Notes: generated by a model not told the origin, from the sequence alone. Shown: positions 8,368-17,644, numbered from the stretch's first letter. The stretch: 64,000 nucleotides of DNA from Salegentibacter salarius (GCF_900168265.1 NZ_FVZF01000002.1:62001-126000), one strand, 5' to 3'. Numbers and translations are program-made.

Positions 8368-10065
8368 ATGATGAATATGAGAATCAATATTGCTTTTAGA
8401 GCCTTTTTAACCCTCGTGCTTAGCGTTGGTTTACTAAGCTGTAATAATTCCCGAGATTATGATGATAGATCCAGGGCAACCGGATGGGACATTAATTCAG
8501 ATGAAGGCGGATTTCAATACAACACAGATTATAAAGAACAGGAAGCTGGCCCCGGGCTGGTTTTTGTAGAGGGTGGAACCTTTACTATGGGACAGGTGCA
8601 GGATGATGTAATGCACGATTGGAATAATACTCCTACCCAACAACATGTTCAGTCCTTTTACATGGACGAAACCGAAGTTACCAATATGATGTATATGGAA
8701 TACCTTGATTGGTTAAAAAAGGTTTTCCCTCCTACACAGGAAAACTTCCGAAATATATATAATGGTGCCGTGCCAGATACACTTGTTTGGAGAAACAGAC
8801 TTGGGTATAATGAAACGATGGTAAACAACTATCTACGTCACCCCGCTTACGGAAACTATCCGGTAGTTGGTGTAAGCTGGATACAGGCAGTAGAATTCAG
8901 TAAATGGAGAACCGACAGGGTGAACGAACTTCTTTTAGAGGAAGGCGGTTACACTAAAGAAGGTGCACGTTTAACCGATGTACAGGCTGGAACCACTTTT
9001 AATACAGAAACCTACCTTAATGCGCCAAGTAAGGCCTATGGAGGGAATACTGAAATTAGCCAGGGTGGCGACGAGTCTCAGGATTTGATTGATAATCAAA
9101 ACACTGATGCAGACGGGAATGCACTTGGAGGACAAACTTATGTTCAGCGTAAAGACGGAATTTTATTACCGGAATACCGTTTACCAACTGAAGCTGAATG
9201 GGAATACGCTGCATCTTCCTTAGTAGGAATTAGAGATTATAATGTTTACAGAGGAAGAAAAAAATATCCATGGGATGGTCAATACACCAGATCTGGTGAT
9301 GTTAAAAAACAGGGAGACCAATTAGCTAACTTTAAGCAAAGTAACGGAGATTATGGAGGTATTGCAGGCTGGAGTGATGATGGTGCCGATATTACTGCTG
9401 AAGTAAAATCTTACGAACCTAACGATTTCGGACTTTATGATATGGCCGGAAACGTAGCAGAGTGGGTAGCTGATGTATACCGCCCAATAGTTGATGATGA
9501 ATTTAATGACTTCAACTACTACAGAGGAAATGTCTACACCAAAAACGCTATTAACGAAGACGGAAGTGTAAAGGTAGTTGGAGTAGACGAAATTGAATTT
9601 GACACTTTAGCTACAGGAAGACTGGTTGCAAGATCCTACCCAGGTGATATTGCACAGGTTCCAGTTACCGAAGAAGATACTTATATGCGTACCAATTATA
9701 CAGATAGTGATCAACGTAACTTTAGAGATGGAGACAAAAGCTCTAGCCGTTATTACAGATCCTACCAGGAAGCTGAAGATGATTCTCAACGTATGTACAA
9801 CTCTCCAACTTATAATGTAGCTGGAGCTAAAGATAGCACAGGAGTAGCAAAACGTGGGTATGACACTGCAGACAGAACAACCCTTATTAGTGACGAGGTT
9901 AGAGTTTATAAAGGTGGTTCCTGGAGAGATCGCGCTTATTGGTTAGACCCGGCACAGCGTAGATATTTCCCACAGGATATGGCTACAGACTATATTGGAT
10001 TTAGAAATGCCATGTCCAGAGTTGGTTCAAAATCTTTAGATGACAATAAGAAAGCAAGGAATTAG
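8368..10065 (+). CDS. gldJ: Gliding motility lipoprotein GldJ
   Basis: 565 aa from ATG 8368 (alternatives 8371 and 8377). The lipoprotein signal ends in VGLLSC. The body is an expanded formylglycine-generating-enzyme/sulfatase-modifying fold: FVEGGTFTMGQ, YMDETEVTN, YPVVGVSWIQAVEF, YRLPTEAEWEYA, GLYDMAGNVAEWVAD and a C-terminal GGSWRD...YIGFRNA. In flavobacteria GldJ is required for gliding and for stability of GldK and the type IX secretion system; it is thought not to act as an enzyme. It is paralogous to GldK at 39.5-40.8 kb. A strong terminator follows, then murF. Confidence 0.92.
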   Translation: MMNMRINIAFRAFLTLVLSVGLLSCNNSRDYDDRSRATGWDINSDEGGFQYNTDYKEQEAGPGLVFVEGGTFTMGQVQDDVMHDWNNTPTQQHVQSFYMDETEVTNMMYMEYLDWLKKVFPPTQENFRNIYNGAVPDTLVWRNRLGYNETMVNNYLRHPAYGNYPVVGVSWIQAVEFSKWRTDRVNELLLEEGGYTKEGARLTDVQAGTTFNTETYLNAPSKAYGGNTEISQGGDESQDLIDNQNTDADGNALGGQTYVQRKDGILLPEYRLPTEAEWEYAASSLVGIRDYNVYRGRKKYPWDGQYTRSGDVKKQGDQLANFKQSNGDYGGIAGWSDDGADITAEVKSYEPNDFGLYDMAGNVAEWVADVYRPIVDDEFNDFNYYRGNVYTKNAINEDGSVKVVGVDEIEFDTLATGRLVARSYPGDIAQVPVTEEDTYMRTNYTDSDQRNFRDGDKSSSRYYRSYQEAEDDSQRMYNSPTYNVAGAKDSTGVAKRGYDTADRTTLISDEVRVYKGGSWRDRAYWLDPAQRRYFPQDMATDYIGFRNAMSRVGSKSLDDNKKARN

Positions 10066-10093
10066 AAAATTCTAATCTTCTAAAAATTATGAT

Positions 10094-10122
10094 AAAAGCC
10101 CTATTCGTTTAGGGCTTTTTTT
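10094..10122 (+). terminator. Rho-independent terminator after gldJ
   Basis: AAAAGCCCT / AGGGCTTTT, a 9-bp stem with an 8-nt loop followed by further T residues, 28 nt past the gldJ stop. Confidence 0.85.
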
Positions 10123-10180
10123 ATAGCTTTAATTTTAAAGACCTCTAACAAGTTAAATAAAGGCTTAGAAAAAGCGCAAT

Positions 10181-11479
10181 ATGAAAACAGCAATTATCCA
10201 CCAAAGATTTCTGGTAAGCACCGGAATTTCTACCGATACCCGAAACATTAAACCCGGAAGCATTTTCTTCGCTTTAAAAGGAGCTAATTTTAATGGCAAC
10301 CTATTTGCTGCACAGGCCATCGAAAAAGGAGCCATTTGCGCAATTGTAGACGACAGTGATGCCGCGCTCAACGACAAGGAATATATTGTAGTTAAGAACA
10401 GCTTGGAGGCACTTCAAAAGCTAGCTAAATTCCATAGAAAATTCCTTGGCATTCCAATAATTGGCATAACAGGTAGTAATGGAAAAACCACTACCAAGGA
10501 GCTAATCTACAACGTACTTTCCAAAAAATACACAGTGACCGCAACCCAGGGAAATCTCAACAATCATATTGGAGTACCCCTTAGTTTACTTGCGATGGAC
10601 GAGGAGACTGAATTAGGATTAATTGAAATGGGAGCAAACCACCCCGGCGAAATTGAGTTCTTGTCTAATATAGTGATGCCAGATTATGGATTTATCACAA
10701 ACTTCGGGAAAGCCCACCTGGAAGGATTCGGGAGTTTGGACGGAGTAATACAAGCAAAAACTGAATTATATAGACATTTAAAAGAAAATAAAAAGTTGAT
10801 TTTTTTAAACCTGGACGACGAGGTACAAAGATTGGAAATAAACTATAAGCACAATTTCACTTTTGGGACCAATAGAAAAGCCCAGGTAAAAGTTATCTAC
10901 CCGGAAACGTATAATGCAGCTGAAATCATCTTTAACGATACTACCTTTAAAAGCCAGTTAAGTGGTGCTTATAACTCTAAAAATATGGCTGCAGCGCTAT
11001 GTATTGGGTTGTATTTTAAAGTTCCTGTAGATGAAATAAGAGAAGCTATAGAAAATTACATCCCTTCTAATAATCGTTCACAAATAATAGAACGCAATTC
11101 TAATAAAATTTACCTGGATGCCTACAATGCTAATCCCACAAGCATGATGGCCTCTTTACAGCATTTCAACAAAGTCAAAACCAATACTACTAAAATTGTA
11201 ATTTTAGGAGATATGGGTGAGCTAGGCAATGCTTCAGAAACCGAACACCAAATAATTGTAAACTTTTTAGAAAATGCTGATATTTCTGAAATGTACCTGG
11301 TAGGAAAGCAGTTTAAAAAGACCACTACTAACAAGCCGAATATCATAAAATTTGAAACTACCGAGAATATTAAAAAGCATCTTCATCTGGCCGAATTAGA
11401 AAATTGCAGTATTCTAATTAAAGGTTCCAGGTCAATGGCTTTAGAGAAAATATTAGAGGTTTTTGAACCTAAAGTTTAA
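10181..11479 (+). CDS. murF: UDP-N-acetylmuramoyl-tripeptide--D-alanyl-D-alanine ligase
   Basis: 432 aa. The Mur-ligase ATP-binding P-loop GITGSNGKTTT is at residues 95-105, followed by TQGNLNNHIGVPL and EMGANHPGEI, typical of MurF; the C-terminal domain has LDAYNANPTSM and LGDMGELG. It adds D-Ala-D-Ala to the UDP-MurNAc-tripeptide in cytoplasmic peptidoglycan precursor synthesis. It stands alone after the gldJ terminator. Its last 11 nt overlap the 3' end of the convergent hypothetical gene. Confidence 0.95.
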   Translation: MKTAIIHQRFLVSTGISTDTRNIKPGSIFFALKGANFNGNLFAAQAIEKGAICAIVDDSDAALNDKEYIVVKNSLEALQKLAKFHRKFLGIPIIGITGSNGKTTTKELIYNVLSKKYTVTATQGNLNNHIGVPLSLLAMDEETELGLIEMGANHPGEIEFLSNIVMPDYGFITNFGKAHLEGFGSLDGVIQAKTELYRHLKENKKLIFLNLDDEVQRLEINYKHNFTFGTNRKAQVKVIYPETYNAAEIIFNDTTFKSQLSGAYNSKNMAAALCIGLYFKVPVDEIREAIENYIPSNNRSQIIERNSNKIYLDAYNANPTSMMASLQHFNKVKTNTTKIVILGDMGELGNASETEHQIIVNFLENADISEMYLVGKQFKKTTTNKPNIIKFETTENIKKHLHLAELENCSILIKGSRSMALEKILEVFEPKV

Positions 11480-12092
11480 TCTCTTTAATATCTACAAAAC
11501 CATATGCACTAATTTCCAACAGAATTAACAACAAAGTATCTCCAGGAATAATTTCAGCCACCTTTAATATATTTACATTGCCAGAAAGAAAAACTCCCGG
11601 TGCAGCTTCCATTTCTTCACCAAGCTTTTCATTTACTTTAACCAGTTGTTCTTTAATGTGAGGTTTAAGGTCTAACCTCATCTTGTTTTTAATCTTTTTA
11701 TAGATTAAAGTATTGGCCAGGGTTTCTAAAGAATTATCCATAAACCAGTTTTTACTCTGGCCTACCAGTTCGTAATCCTTAACATCTATTACCTGGTCTA
11801 CTTCATCAAACCCCAGGCTAATATGCATTAACAGGTTAACCTCTTTATTCTTAAAAAGGGTGGTTAGGGTTTTCAATTTTAAATTAAGCGTAAGATCAAA
11901 ATTTGGCTGTTGGCTTTTTCCTAAATTAGCGTCAAGTACTTCAACATAGTTTTTTACCGTGCCATTAGAGTCTTCCATTCCTATTTGCTCACCTACCAAT
12001 TTCTTCTGAAGAACATCTTCCAAAACCCGATAATTAATTTTTACCGGTAAATTAAGTTTGATATTATCTTCTTCAAAAAGCTCGTTCATCAT
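11469..12092 (-). CDS. Conserved hypothetical protein
   Basis: 207 aa from the ATG at 12090-12092; a longer start at 12122 adds ten residues. No signal peptide or membrane helix is visible. The sequence alternates hydrophobic and charged residues (LDLTLNLKLKTLTTLF-like strands), and INYRVLEDVLQKKLVG together with the strand pattern recalls lipid-binding BPI-like or DUF4403-type folds, but I cannot assign it. Convergent with murF, with an 11-nt 3' overlap. Function unknown. Confidence 0.65.
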   Translation of the reverse strand: MMNELFEEDNIKLNLPVKINYRVLEDVLQKKLVGEQIGMEDSNGTVKNYVEVLDANLGKSQQPNFDLTLNLKLKTLTTLFKNKEVNLLMHISLGFDEVDQVIDVKDYELVGQSKNWFMDNSLETLANTLIYKKIKNKMRLDLKPHIKEQLVKVNEKLGEEMEAAPGVFLSGNVNILKVAEIIPGDTLLLILLEISAYGFVDIKEIKL

Positions 12093-12301
12093 TAAAATTT
12101 TAAGTTGGTTAGTTTTAAACAACTTAAGTTTTTTCTTCCGAAAAAATCTGAAAACGCAGTTAAATAAAATTAAACTTTGGAGCTCAGAGAAAGAAATTCA
12201 AAATTTATCAAGCTGAAAACTTCAAATTCTAGTACAGATTTTCTCTGCCATAGAACCTGAAGCCTGCAGCAAACTACATCAAAAACTTTTTAAATTTCCT
12301 T

Positions 12302-12833
12302 TTAATCTAATTCAGAATCTATTTTAAAATTAAAATTACCGTTGCTCACTAGTTTTATAGAATTATCTATAGCATTATGAGCTCTAAAACCAAAAATTCC
12401 ATTAACATAACTACCGTCATCCCTCAGGATTTGGATAAAAGGATGAATAGCTTGTGCCTGCCTGTTCTCCACAAACGAAAACCAGTCTCCAGATGGATCA
12501 ACCACTCCGTACCTCATCCAACCTTTGTGAAGTCCGTTATTACTAAAAATAATAATTTCCTGGTCCCACGTAATCGCCAACAAAGATTTCCATAATTTCT
12601 CCGTTAGTGTTTCCTGCTTTTATCAGAAGGTCTATTCCCCCATAATCATTTAAATGTTTTTTACAGGAAACAATTCCCACTACGCGATCTACCATAAACT
12701 CTTCGCCATCAATCTGTGCACTCAAGAATTCTTCCTCTTGCGCATTTCCTACGGCATCATCATCACTACATCCTACTAAAAGGCATATTATCAGTAAACA
12801 GGGGGCTACGAAGAATCTAGAAAAACTTTTCAT
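12302..12833 (-). pseudogene. Frameshifted lipoprotein gene (DUF6252-like)
   Basis: Two overlapping reading frames together make one protein. The first (12833 to 12543) encodes a lipoprotein signal (LIICLLVGCSDDD) and an N-terminal domain ending GPGNYYF followed by a stop. The second (ending at 12302) continues FSNNGLHKGWMRYG, then GDWFSF, IHPFIQIL and GIFGFRAHN, with GFR/NGNFNF near the end. Removing one T from the T5 run near 12547-12551 joins them into GPGNYYFSNNGLHKGW, about 176 aa. Small lipoproteins of this pattern are common in flavobacteria and have no known role. Either a real one-base frameshift or a homopolymer sequencing error. Confidence 0.8.
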
Positions 12834-13135
12834 AACAAAGAACGTTTAATGATTAATAATCAATTAGTTAAAAGTAAAAAACACTTTCCTAACAGGTCAG
12901 GGGATTTTCACCCTATTTTGTTGATTTTCAGTTCATTACAATTTTTTAACTAATTAATTATATGATTCTTTTAATATTTCTCGCATGTTGAAAATTAGTG
13001 GTGTTTATTTAATTATTTAGAAAAGTAGCATTTGAATTCTCCCATTGTCCTAGAAGTCTTTCTGTTTTCCTGCTTAATAGATTCAAAAAAATATCGGAAA
13101 AATAAAAACTGACAATCAACAGGTTAACGCAAGTC
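12834..13135. other. Intergenic region, AT-rich, no gene seen
   Basis: About 300 nt upstream of the broken lipoprotein gene and upstream of the structured segment at 13136-13301. No reading frame with a plausible start and no strong hairpin was seen. Confidence 0.5.
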
Positions 13136-13163
13136 TTACGGGAATCCGTAAAATTACGCGTAA
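13136..13163. promoter_or_regulatory. Tandem palindromes, possible operator
   Basis: TTACGG-GAAT-CCGTAA (13136-13151) is followed 2 nt later by the perfect palindrome TTACGCGTAA (13154-13163). They lie immediately upstream of an exact TAAATTTG -7 box, a normal place for a regulator to bind. No regulator gene is adjacent. Confidence 0.4.
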
Positions 13164-13172
13164 CAAAAGTTT

Positions 13173-13180
13173 TAAATTTG
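13173..13180 (+). promoter_or_regulatory. Candidate -7 box for a small RNA
   Basis: TAAATTTG matches TAnnTTTG exactly. No TTG is present at the -33 position. It would place a transcript start near 13187, just before three consecutive stems. Confidence 0.35.
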
Positions 13181-13186
13181 TACATA

Positions 13187-13301
13187 TAGACGCAAATAGA
13201 TCTGTATTTGCACTTATTTAATTTGGCAATTAAATATGCCGGCTACAATGAGAGACTAGATTGAGTAGGGTCTGTTTAGTTTTTTCGTAGCCGGTATTTT
13301 T
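13187..13301 (+). ncRNA. Candidate structured small RNA
   Basis: Three consecutive stems can be read directly: GCAAATA/TATTTGC (13192-13211), ATTTAATT-TGGC-AATTAAAT (13216-13235), and CCGGCTAC (13239-13246) with GTAGCCGG (13287-13294). The last is extended by a G-U and two A-T pairs, encloses a 40-nt loop and is followed by T5. An exact -7 box lies upstream. No open reading frame explains it. It ends on the last bases of the convergent BASS transporter gene, so it could instead be that gene's terminator region. Not matched to a known family by eye. Confidence 0.4.
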
Positions 13302-14241
13302 ATTTCAGCTTTCTATCAGCCTTCTTTCCAAAATAATTTTTCAAAATCCACCCACCTACAAAAGTTGTAATTAGGGAAAAACTGCTATAAAGAATAGCTA
13401 CCAGACTAATATCCTTGTCTTTTAAAACCTGGTTAGCGATAAAGAGTGCGAGTACACTATTTTGCAATCCCATTTCAATAGCAATGGTGTAAGCCGAACT
13501 GTGTTTCAGTTTTAGGCGCCTACTAACAAGATAACCAACAATTATGGTTGCGTAATTCAGAATTATTAAAGGTATAAAAAGATTAAGGTGCTCAAAGTAT
13601 TTTACATTTTGTTGAGATTCATCAAAAAAGATAACCACAATAAAAGCCAGCAACATAATACCGGGTAAAATATATTGCAAAGCCTTGTGAAGTTTATCCC
13701 CGAATTTATATCCAAAAAATTCATTTAGTAATATTCCTGCAACCACGGGTAGGATCACGGTAAATAAAACATCACTCATGGTTTCTCCAAAGGTGAGACT
13801 AAATGATTGCTCCTCTTTCCCAAAAACCATAAAACTAAATTGAACCACCAGAGGAATACTAAATAGAATAATAAAACTATTGAAAGCAGTTAAGGAAACC
13901 GAAAGCGCCACCCTACCTCTCAGCATTTTAGTCACAAGGTTGGAAGCGGTTCCCCCGGGACAGGCGGCAAGCAACATAACCCCAATTTTATAGACGGGGT
14001 CTATTGGCCAGAAATAAATTAATAGAAAAGCTATAATAGGCAACAAAAAAAGTTGGGAGGCAAGACCGGTGATAATGGCGCGCGGATGAGTAAAAACCCT
14101 TCTAAAGTTACTAAAATTAAGCTCCAGGCCTATCCCAAACATAATTAGGGCGATAGACAGAGGCATAAAAATATTGGCAAATTGCTGCATATTATTTAAA
14201 AGAAATCCAAGATAATATTTTTTAGAGAAAACGAATTCCAC
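13300..14241 (-). CDS. Bile acid:sodium symporter (BASS) family transporter
   Basis: 313 aa with about nine to ten hydrophobic helices. BASS features are IALIMFGIGLELNFSNFRR near the N-terminus and the sodium-site region AACPGGTASNLVTKMLRG, followed by ALSVSLTAFNSF. A second potential start at 14190 would remove 17 residues. Members import bile acids or organic anions with Na+; in a marine bacterium the substrate is more likely a small organic acid, which is inference. Transcribed divergently from galK. Confidence 0.85.
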   Translation of the reverse strand: MEFVFSKKYYLGFLLNNMQQFANIFMPLSIALIMFGIGLELNFSNFRRVFTHPRAIITGLASQLFLLPIIAFLLIYFWPIDPVYKIGVMLLAACPGGTASNLVTKMLRGRVALSVSLTAFNSFIILFSIPLVVQFSFMVFGKEEQSFSLTFGETMSDVLFTVILPVVAGILLNEFFGYKFGDKLHKALQYILPGIMLLAFIVVIFFDESQQNVKYFEHLNLFIPLIILNYATIIVGYLVSRRLKLKHSSAYTIAIEMGLQNSVLALFIANQVLKDKDISLVAILYSSFSLITTFVGGWILKNYFGKKADRKLK

Positions 14242-14408
14242 TCCTAATTTTTAACTCAATTAACTAAGGAAATATAAATTTCCGGATCTTCTCTTTCGAA
14301 ATTTTAGCGCTAGCAGAATCTTCATATTTAACAACTAAAAAGACTATTCAAATGCCACTGAAATGTGAGAAATTAGAAAAAATTAATTAACGTAAAATAT
14401 ACATTTAT

Positions 14409-14416
14409 TATCTTTG
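14409..14416 (+). promoter_or_regulatory. Candidate -7 box for galK-galT
   Basis: TATCTTTG is an exact TAnnTTTG element. A start near 14423 leaves a leader of only 12-18 nt before the TTG initiation codons at 14435 and 14441, which supports those unusual starts. No TTG was seen at the -33 spacing. Confidence 0.5.
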
Positions 14417-14434
14417 GAATTCTCCTAAATAAAA

Positions 14435-15601
14435 TTGCATTTGAAAACAGCAGAAAATTATAGCAAGCTACCTGATGATTTTAAAAGTTTTGAGGCGGAA
14501 GTTAAAGTAGCTTCTCCCGGAAGAATAAACTTAATTGGCGAACATACAGATTACAACAATGGTTTTGTAATGCCGGCAGCCATAGACAAGAAAATTCATT
14601 TTAAATTCAGGAGGAACAACACTAAAAATTTAGGCCGAATTTATAGCGAAACCTTTAATGCTTATGTAGAGTTTAATCTTCAGAAAGTAACTAAAAGCAC
14701 CAATTCCTGGGAAAATTATTTGTTAGGGGTTATTGATGAAATACAGAAGTTAGGTAAACAACTACAGGGCTTTGACTGTATTATGAAAAGTGAACTGCCT
14801 ATTGGAGCAGGGATTAGTTCTTCTGCAGCGCTGGAATGCGGTTTTGCCGGAGGTTTAAATTCATTATTTAATTTAGATCTGGCAGAAATGGAGATCGTAA
14901 AACTTTCCCAGCGGGCAGAAAATAATTTTGTTGGCAGCAATTGCGGAATTATGGATCAGTTTGCTTCAGTAATGAGTAAAAAAGATCATTTTATAAAGCT
15001 AGATTGCGAGTCGCTGGAAGCAACTTTTATTCCGGCTAAAATTCAACATTGCAAATTATTGCTTTTAAACACTAATGTGGCTCATAACCTGGCCGATAGT
15101 GAATACAACACCAGGCGGCAGGAATGCGAAAATGCGGTGGCAGTTATTCAGCAAAAATATACAGCAGTAAAATCACTAAGGCAGGTCACTTTCAAAATAC
15201 TGGAAGAATTCAAGAAAGAAATTGGCGCTGCAGGCTTCAAGCGATGCCTGTATGTACTGGAAGAAAATGAACGCGTGCACAAAACCGAAAAAGCTTTACG
15301 CAATGGAGACCTGGAAACCATTGGAAAGTTGATGTACGCCTCACATAGAGGTTTGCAGCACCAGTATGAGGTGAGCTGCCCCGAACTGGATTTCCTCGTA
15401 GATTTTTCAGAAGAAAAACCTTTTATTTACGGCTCCAGAATGATGGGCGGTGGTTTTGGGGGCTGCACTATTAACTTAATAGAAGCCGATAAAATTGATG
15501 CTTATTTTGAAGAAGTAAAAAAGGTTTATCAGGAAAAATTCGATATCACACCAACTGCAATAACAGTGGTTCCAGATGAAGGAACTCAAATTACTCGATA
15601 A
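14435..15601 (+). CDS. galK: Galactokinase
   Basis: 388 aa. GHMP-kinase signatures are clear: GRINLIGEHTDYNNGF, the ATP loop PIGAGISSSAALECG, and the C-terminal MMGGGFGGC. It phosphorylates galactose at C1 in the Leloir pathway. An in-frame stop lies at 14426-14428 and the first ATG is inside the conserved domain (residue 44), so translation must begin at a TTG: 14435, or 14441 six bases later. galT follows after 76 nt and also begins with TTG. Confidence 0.93.
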   Translation: MHLKTAENYSKLPDDFKSFEAEVKVASPGRINLIGEHTDYNNGFVMPAAIDKKIHFKFRRNNTKNLGRIYSETFNAYVEFNLQKVTKSTNSWENYLLGVIDEIQKLGKQLQGFDCIMKSELPIGAGISSSAALECGFAGGLNSLFNLDLAEMEIVKLSQRAENNFVGSNCGIMDQFASVMSKKDHFIKLDCESLEATFIPAKIQHCKLLLLNTNVAHNLADSEYNTRRQECENAVAVIQQKYTAVKSLRQVTFKILEEFKKEIGAAGFKRCLYVLEENERVHKTEKALRNGDLETIGKLMYASHRGLQHQYEVSCPELDFLVDFSEEKPFIYGSRMMGGGFGGCTINLIEADKIDAYFEEVKKVYQEKFDITPTAITVVPDEGTQITR

Positions 15602-15677
15602 TCGAAAATAAATTATAATCAAATAATGCCTCTTGACCTTGCTTTGAGGTAATTTTCTAAGCTTTAAAAGAAATATC

Positions 15678-16718
15678 TTGGACACCGAAATAAACAAACA
15701 TCCACATAGACGATATAATATTTTAACCGGGGAATGGATCCTGGTTTCACCACATCGCACCAAAAGACCCTGGCAGGGAAAAACCGAAAAGAATAATGTA
15801 GAAAAACGGGAAACATACGATCCCTCCTGTTATCTATGTCCTGGAAATTCCCGGGCCGGTGGAGAAACCAATCCCGATTATAAAAGCGCTTATTCCTTTG
15901 AAAATGATTTCCCATCTCTGCTGCCCGAAGCTCCTTTAGAAGATTTTGAAAACGGACTCCTAAAGGCAGAAGCTGAAACAGGAATTTGCAAAGTAGTTTG
16001 TTTTTCACCAGACCACTCTGTCACCCTTCCGCTAATGGAGAAAAATGATATTACTGAAGTTGTAAAACTTTGGAAAAAAGAATACCGGGAATTAGGCAGT
16101 AAGGAGGATATAAATTATGTGCAGATCTTTGAAAATAAGGGTGCAATAATGGGTTGCAGCAATCCACATCCTCACGGGCAGATCTGGTCGCAAAAATCTA
16201 TCCCAACAGAAATTTTAAAAAAATCGAAACATTTTAAAGAATATTGGAATAAAAATAAAAGCAGCTTGTTGGGTGAGTATTTAAAGCAGGAATTAGAACT
16301 AAATGAACGCATTTTAGCGCAAAATGAGCATTTTGTAGCTTTGATTCCCTATTGGGCCGTTTGGCCTTACGAAGCCATGATTATTCCGAAAAAACATTAT
16401 CACCACATTGGTCAATTAAATTCTGAAGAAGAAAAAGCTTTCGCTGAAATTATTAAAAAGCTTACTATAAAATACGATAATCTTTTTGAAACATCTTTCC
16501 CCTATTCTTCCGGAATTCATCAAATTCCCACCGATGGCAAAGAGTATCCCGAATGGCATTTTCATATGAGTTTTTATCCGCCGCTTTTAAGATCGGCTAC
16601 GGTTAAGAAATATATGGTGGGATACGAAATGTTTGCTGCCCCCCAACGCGACATTACCGCAGAACAAGCTGCAAACAATTTAAATGAACTTTCTAACATT
16701 CATTATTTAAATCATTAA
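15678..16718 (+). CDS. galT: Galactose-1-phosphate uridylyltransferase
   Basis: 346 aa, the family's usual length. The active-site HPH is at residues 164-166 in SNPHPHGQIW; zinc ligands C51/C54 (CYLC) and H113 are in place; the start HRRYNILTGEW, LVSPHRTKRPWQG is typical. It exchanges UMP between UDP-glucose and galactose-1-phosphate. An upstream in-frame TGA at 15645 and no ATG before the conserved start force a TTG start at 15678, preceded by the purine-rich AAAAGAAA. Second gene of a galK-galT operon; no epimerase or galactose transporter is adjacent. Confidence 0.94.
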   Translation: MDTEINKHPHRRYNILTGEWILVSPHRTKRPWQGKTEKNNVEKRETYDPSCYLCPGNSRAGGETNPDYKSAYSFENDFPSLLPEAPLEDFENGLLKAEAETGICKVVCFSPDHSVTLPLMEKNDITEVVKLWKKEYRELGSKEDINYVQIFENKGAIMGCSNPHPHGQIWSQKSIPTEILKKSKHFKEYWNKNKSSLLGEYLKQELELNERILAQNEHFVALIPYWAVWPYEAMIIPKKHYHHIGQLNSEEEKAFAEIIKKLTIKYDNLFETSFPYSSGIHQIPTDGKEYPEWHFHMSFYPPLLRSATVKKYMVGYEMFAAPQRDITAEQAANNLNELSNIHYLNH

Positions 16719-16871
16719 ATTACAGGTGTTTTATTACCTATAACCAAAAACAAATTAGTTTACTCCAGTTAACATTCTTTCACATTAGACTTTAAGAAAT
16801 TCCCAAATAACGTCGAATTAACAGCCTAATCTTTAAGCACTTGTTATTTTAGTGATTAACCAAAAAATAGA

Positions 16872-17423
16872 ATGATGATGAAAAAATGGAATGAATTTTT
16901 AGGAAAAACAGGTATTTTGATGCTTTTTGTAGCCATTACTAGTTGTGGCCCAGGAAATATGGGCGATGGTGATACTTTAAGGCAAGATGCGACTGAAGCT
17001 AAGCAGGCAATGACTCAAGCTGATGATAATCTACAGGAATTATTCCACAATTCTGTGGGATATGCAATCTTCCCTAACGTAGGTAAAGGTGCATACATTA
17101 TTGGTGGTGCTTCAGGTAACGGTATAGTTTATGAAGATGGCGCTATGATTGGTTATGCAGATCTTAAACAAGTTGATATAGGACTTCAGGCAGGCGGAAA
17201 GGCTTACAGAGAAGTGCTATTTTTCCAAACTCAGGAAGCGCTTGATGATTTTAAAGACGGAGAGTATGAACTATCAGCAAATGCCTCTGCCGTTATTGTA
17301 GAAAGAGGTAAATCTAAAACTATCAAGTTTCAGGACGGTGTTGGTGTAGCTACTATGCCAAAAGCCGGAGCGATGGCAGGAGTATCTGTTGGCGGACAAA
17401 GCTTTCAGTTTACCGAGCAATAA
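16872..17423 (+). CDS. SYLF (YSC84-like) domain lipoprotein
   Basis: 183 aa. Three adjacent ATGs (16872, 16875, 16878) can serve as start. A lipoprotein signal ends in AITSC. The rest matches the SYLF/Ysc84 lipid-binding domain: VGYAIFPNVGKGAYIIGGASGNG, IGLQAGGKAYREVLFFQ, and a C-terminal GVATMPKAGAMAGVSVGGQ. In eukaryotes this domain binds phosphoinositides; the bacterial lipoprotein role is not established. Monocistronic, with its own terminator. Confidence 0.85.
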   Translation: MMMKKWNEFLGKTGILMLFVAITSCGPGNMGDGDTLRQDATEAKQAMTQADDNLQELFHNSVGYAIFPNVGKGAYIIGGASGNGIVYEDGAMIGYADLKQVDIGLQAGGKAYREVLFFQTQEALDDFKDGEYELSANASAVIVERGKSKTIKFQDGVGVATMPKAGAMAGVSVGGQSFQFTEQ

Positions 17424-17442
17424 GATTAAAAAAATAGATTTT

Positions 17443-17470
17443 AAAAGCCGGCCAAACAGCCGGCTTTTTT
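17443..17470 (+). terminator. Rho-independent terminator after the SYLF gene
   Basis: AAAAGCCGGC / GCCGGCTTTT, a 10-bp stem with a 6-nt loop and T6 tail, 20 nt past the stop. Confidence 0.9.
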
Positions 17471-17644
17471 ATGCTTTAGATCAATATGAGAAGTCGTGAG
17501 AAAAAAATTAAATAGTATTCAACTTACAGAAAACTATTGATCATTTATACCCCTGATGCAGGTATGCAGTTTTGACTTTTCATTTAGAAAAATTTAATTT
17601 AAAGTTCTTAGTTTGAGCATCTTTAATTGAACCAACCACAGATT

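Noticed and set aside
17627-17644. TTG start of the APC permease
   Set aside because: An ATG six codons downstream fits the family's N-terminus better.
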